From contig NYYM01000018.1 in NCBI GenBank assembly GCA_002685815.1, positions 8,958 to 15,297 of the forward strand: a DNA stretch of 6,340 nt. The letters are read 5' to 3'. Made by a program: the position numbers and the translations under genes. The notes under the pieces are model-generated. The model was given only the letters and a program-made list of their open reading frames with translations. It made no database searches and had not been told where the DNA came from. Shown here one piece after another: positions 5,332-6,340 of the stretch; position 1 is the first letter of the stretch; the number at the start of each line of letters is the position of its first letter. This stretch comes from Dehalococcoidales bacterium. Lineage in GTDB: Bacteria > Chloroflexota > Dehalococcoidia > Dehalococcoidales > UBA2162.

Positions 5332-6340
5332 TTGGAAGACGGAGGTCCTCGCAGACGAAGACCCGGCGGTGACAAAGACTGGACAAAAGGTAACGTCTTT
5401 CATAACATTTTGTCTTTGTCCTGGCCTATAGTCGTCGGAAACTCCCTCAACTTACTGGGTCCCCTCATTGACATGGTATGGATCGGTAGGCTGGGGGTGG
5501 CCTCCATTGCCGGCGTTGGCGTGGCCAGTATGGCCGTCATGCTAATTACGTCAGCCAGGATGGGGCTCACCACGGGGACCAGGGCCATAATCGCCCGTTT
5601 CATTGGGTCTGACGATGCCGTTGGCGCCAACCATGTCGCCCAGCAAGCTTTCGTTATCAGCGGTGGCTACGTCATAATCGTGGCCTCGATCGGGTACCTG
5701 TTTGCCGAGCAGATAATGACCATGTTTGGATTAGAAGCTGACGTTGTGTCTGAAGGGGCGGCCTACCTGCGCATCATGTTCATCGGGGCTGTAGCGATGT
5801 CCTTCCGCATGACGGCCGAGACTATCATGCAGTCATCCGGAGACACGGTAACACCGATGAGAATCACCGTCTCTTTTCGGATTTTCCATGCGGTCTTGGC
5901 CCCTTTTCTCATCTTCGGCTGGTGGATATTCCCCCGCTTCGGCATCGAAGGCGCTGCCCTGACCAACGTTATCTCCGAAAGTTTTGGCATGATTGCCGGC
6001 ATGTGGATTCTCTTTACCGGACGCTCCCGATTGCGGCTGACCATGAGAAACTTTCAGCTTGACCCCGGTATGATATGGCGAATTTTAAAGATAGGTATTC
6101 CCGCCTCTATCATGACCATGGAGAGGACCTTTGGCAATGTAGTTCTGATGTGGTTTATGGCCCCCTTCGGCACCCTGGCAGTAGCCGGCCACACCCTCGT
6201 CCAAAGGATTCAGGCGGTATTACGAATGCCCTCGATGGGACTGGGTGTTGCTTCCGGCGTGTTGGTCGGGCAAAACCTTGGGGCAAAGCAACCCGAACGG
6301 GCCGAGAGAAGCGGTTGGCTGGCAGCCGGCTTGGCCCAGG
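5332..6340 (+). CDS. MATE-family multidrug/toxin efflux transporter (3' end beyond the window)
   Basis: This is an inner-membrane antiporter of the MATE family, which exports cationic drugs, dyes or metabolites in exchange for Na+ or H+. The window holds 336 residues with the frame still open. After a basic, polar N-terminus (GGPRRRRPGGDKDW), the first MATE half starts at LSLSWPIVVGNSLNLLGPLIDMVW-type sequence (28-50). Typical features follow: QSSGDTVTPMR (167-177) and FGIEGAALTNVISE (203-216). The second half begins near 249 with LKIGIPASI and reaches LGVASGVLVGQNLGAKQPERA (304-324), the internal-repeat counterpart of the loop near residues 81-100. The start is placed at TTG 5332, because an in-frame stop lies at 5311, no ATG/GTG precedes the first helix, and AGGAG lies at 5315-5319 (12 bases, a little long). 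The next ATG (5473) falls inside helix one and is too late. Family firm; start moderate; substrate unknown. Confidence 0.92.
   Translation, partial: MEDGGPRRRRPGGDKDWTKGNVFHNILSLSWPIVVGNSLNLLGPLIDMVWIGRLGVASIAGVGVASMAVMLITSARMGLTTGTRAIIARFIGSDDAVGANHVAQQAFVISGGYVIIVASIGYLFAEQIMTMFGLEADVVSEGAAYLRIMFIGAVAMSFRMTAETIMQSSGDTVTPMRITVSFRIFHAVLAPFLIFGWWIFPRFGIEGAALTNVISESFGMIAGMWILFTGRSRLRLTMRNFQLDPGMIWRILKIGIPASIMTMERTFGNVVLMWFMAPFGTLAVAGHTLVQRIQAVLRMPSMGLGVASGVLVGQNLGAKQPERAERSGWLAAGLAQ

Overview
The window looks like a chromosomal segment of an anaerobic bacterium, most likely of the Chloroflexota (Dehalococcoidia-like). That placement rests only on the general look of the proteins and on selenocysteine use, so it is tentative. 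The genes are closely packed, with short intergenic gaps, good AGGAGG-type ribosome binding sites and recognisable sigma-70-type promoters. No tRNA, rRNA, CRISPR array or insertion sequence was seen.

Layout. Bases 1-120 (minus) hold the first 40 codons of a membrane protein, probably a DUF58 protein, directly behind a MoxR-type AAA+ ATPase gene (124-1101, minus). After a divergent promoter region comes a short-chain dehydrogenase (1319-2077, plus). Next is a small double-CxxC, two-helix membrane protein (about 2184-2488, plus) that lacks a normal start codon and carries an apparent one-base frameshift. An Hsp20 small heat-shock protein lies on the minus strand (2657-3172), with a hairpin terminator behind it. 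A second divergent region leads to the most notable locus, 3449-5197 (plus). It looks like two adjacent reading frames but is best read as one 582-residue selenoprotein, with UGA codon 95 decoded as selenocysteine. A 13-bp perfect terminator hairpin closes it, and a MATE-family efflux pump (5332 onward, plus) runs off the window end.

How the genes relate. The MoxR/DUF58 pair is a classic two-gene chaperone-like module. The selenoprotein appears to be a single-gene unit with its own promoter (TTGACA-17-TAAACT), Shine-Dalgarno site and terminator. Its N-terminal domain resembles the UGSC family of (seleno)proteins, but the tetrad is U-S-G-A. The usual partner cysteine is therefore missing, and a long uncharacterised C-terminal domain follows. 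The SDR, Hsp20 and MATE genes look like independent units and give no clear pathway for the selenoprotein.

The main point for a reader is that a standard annotation would split the selenoprotein at 3731-3733 into a 94-residue fragment and a 480-residue ORF starting at an unsupported TTG. The continuity of the frame, the position of the UGA in the active-site loop, and a hairpin at the right distance after it all argue for one intact gene.
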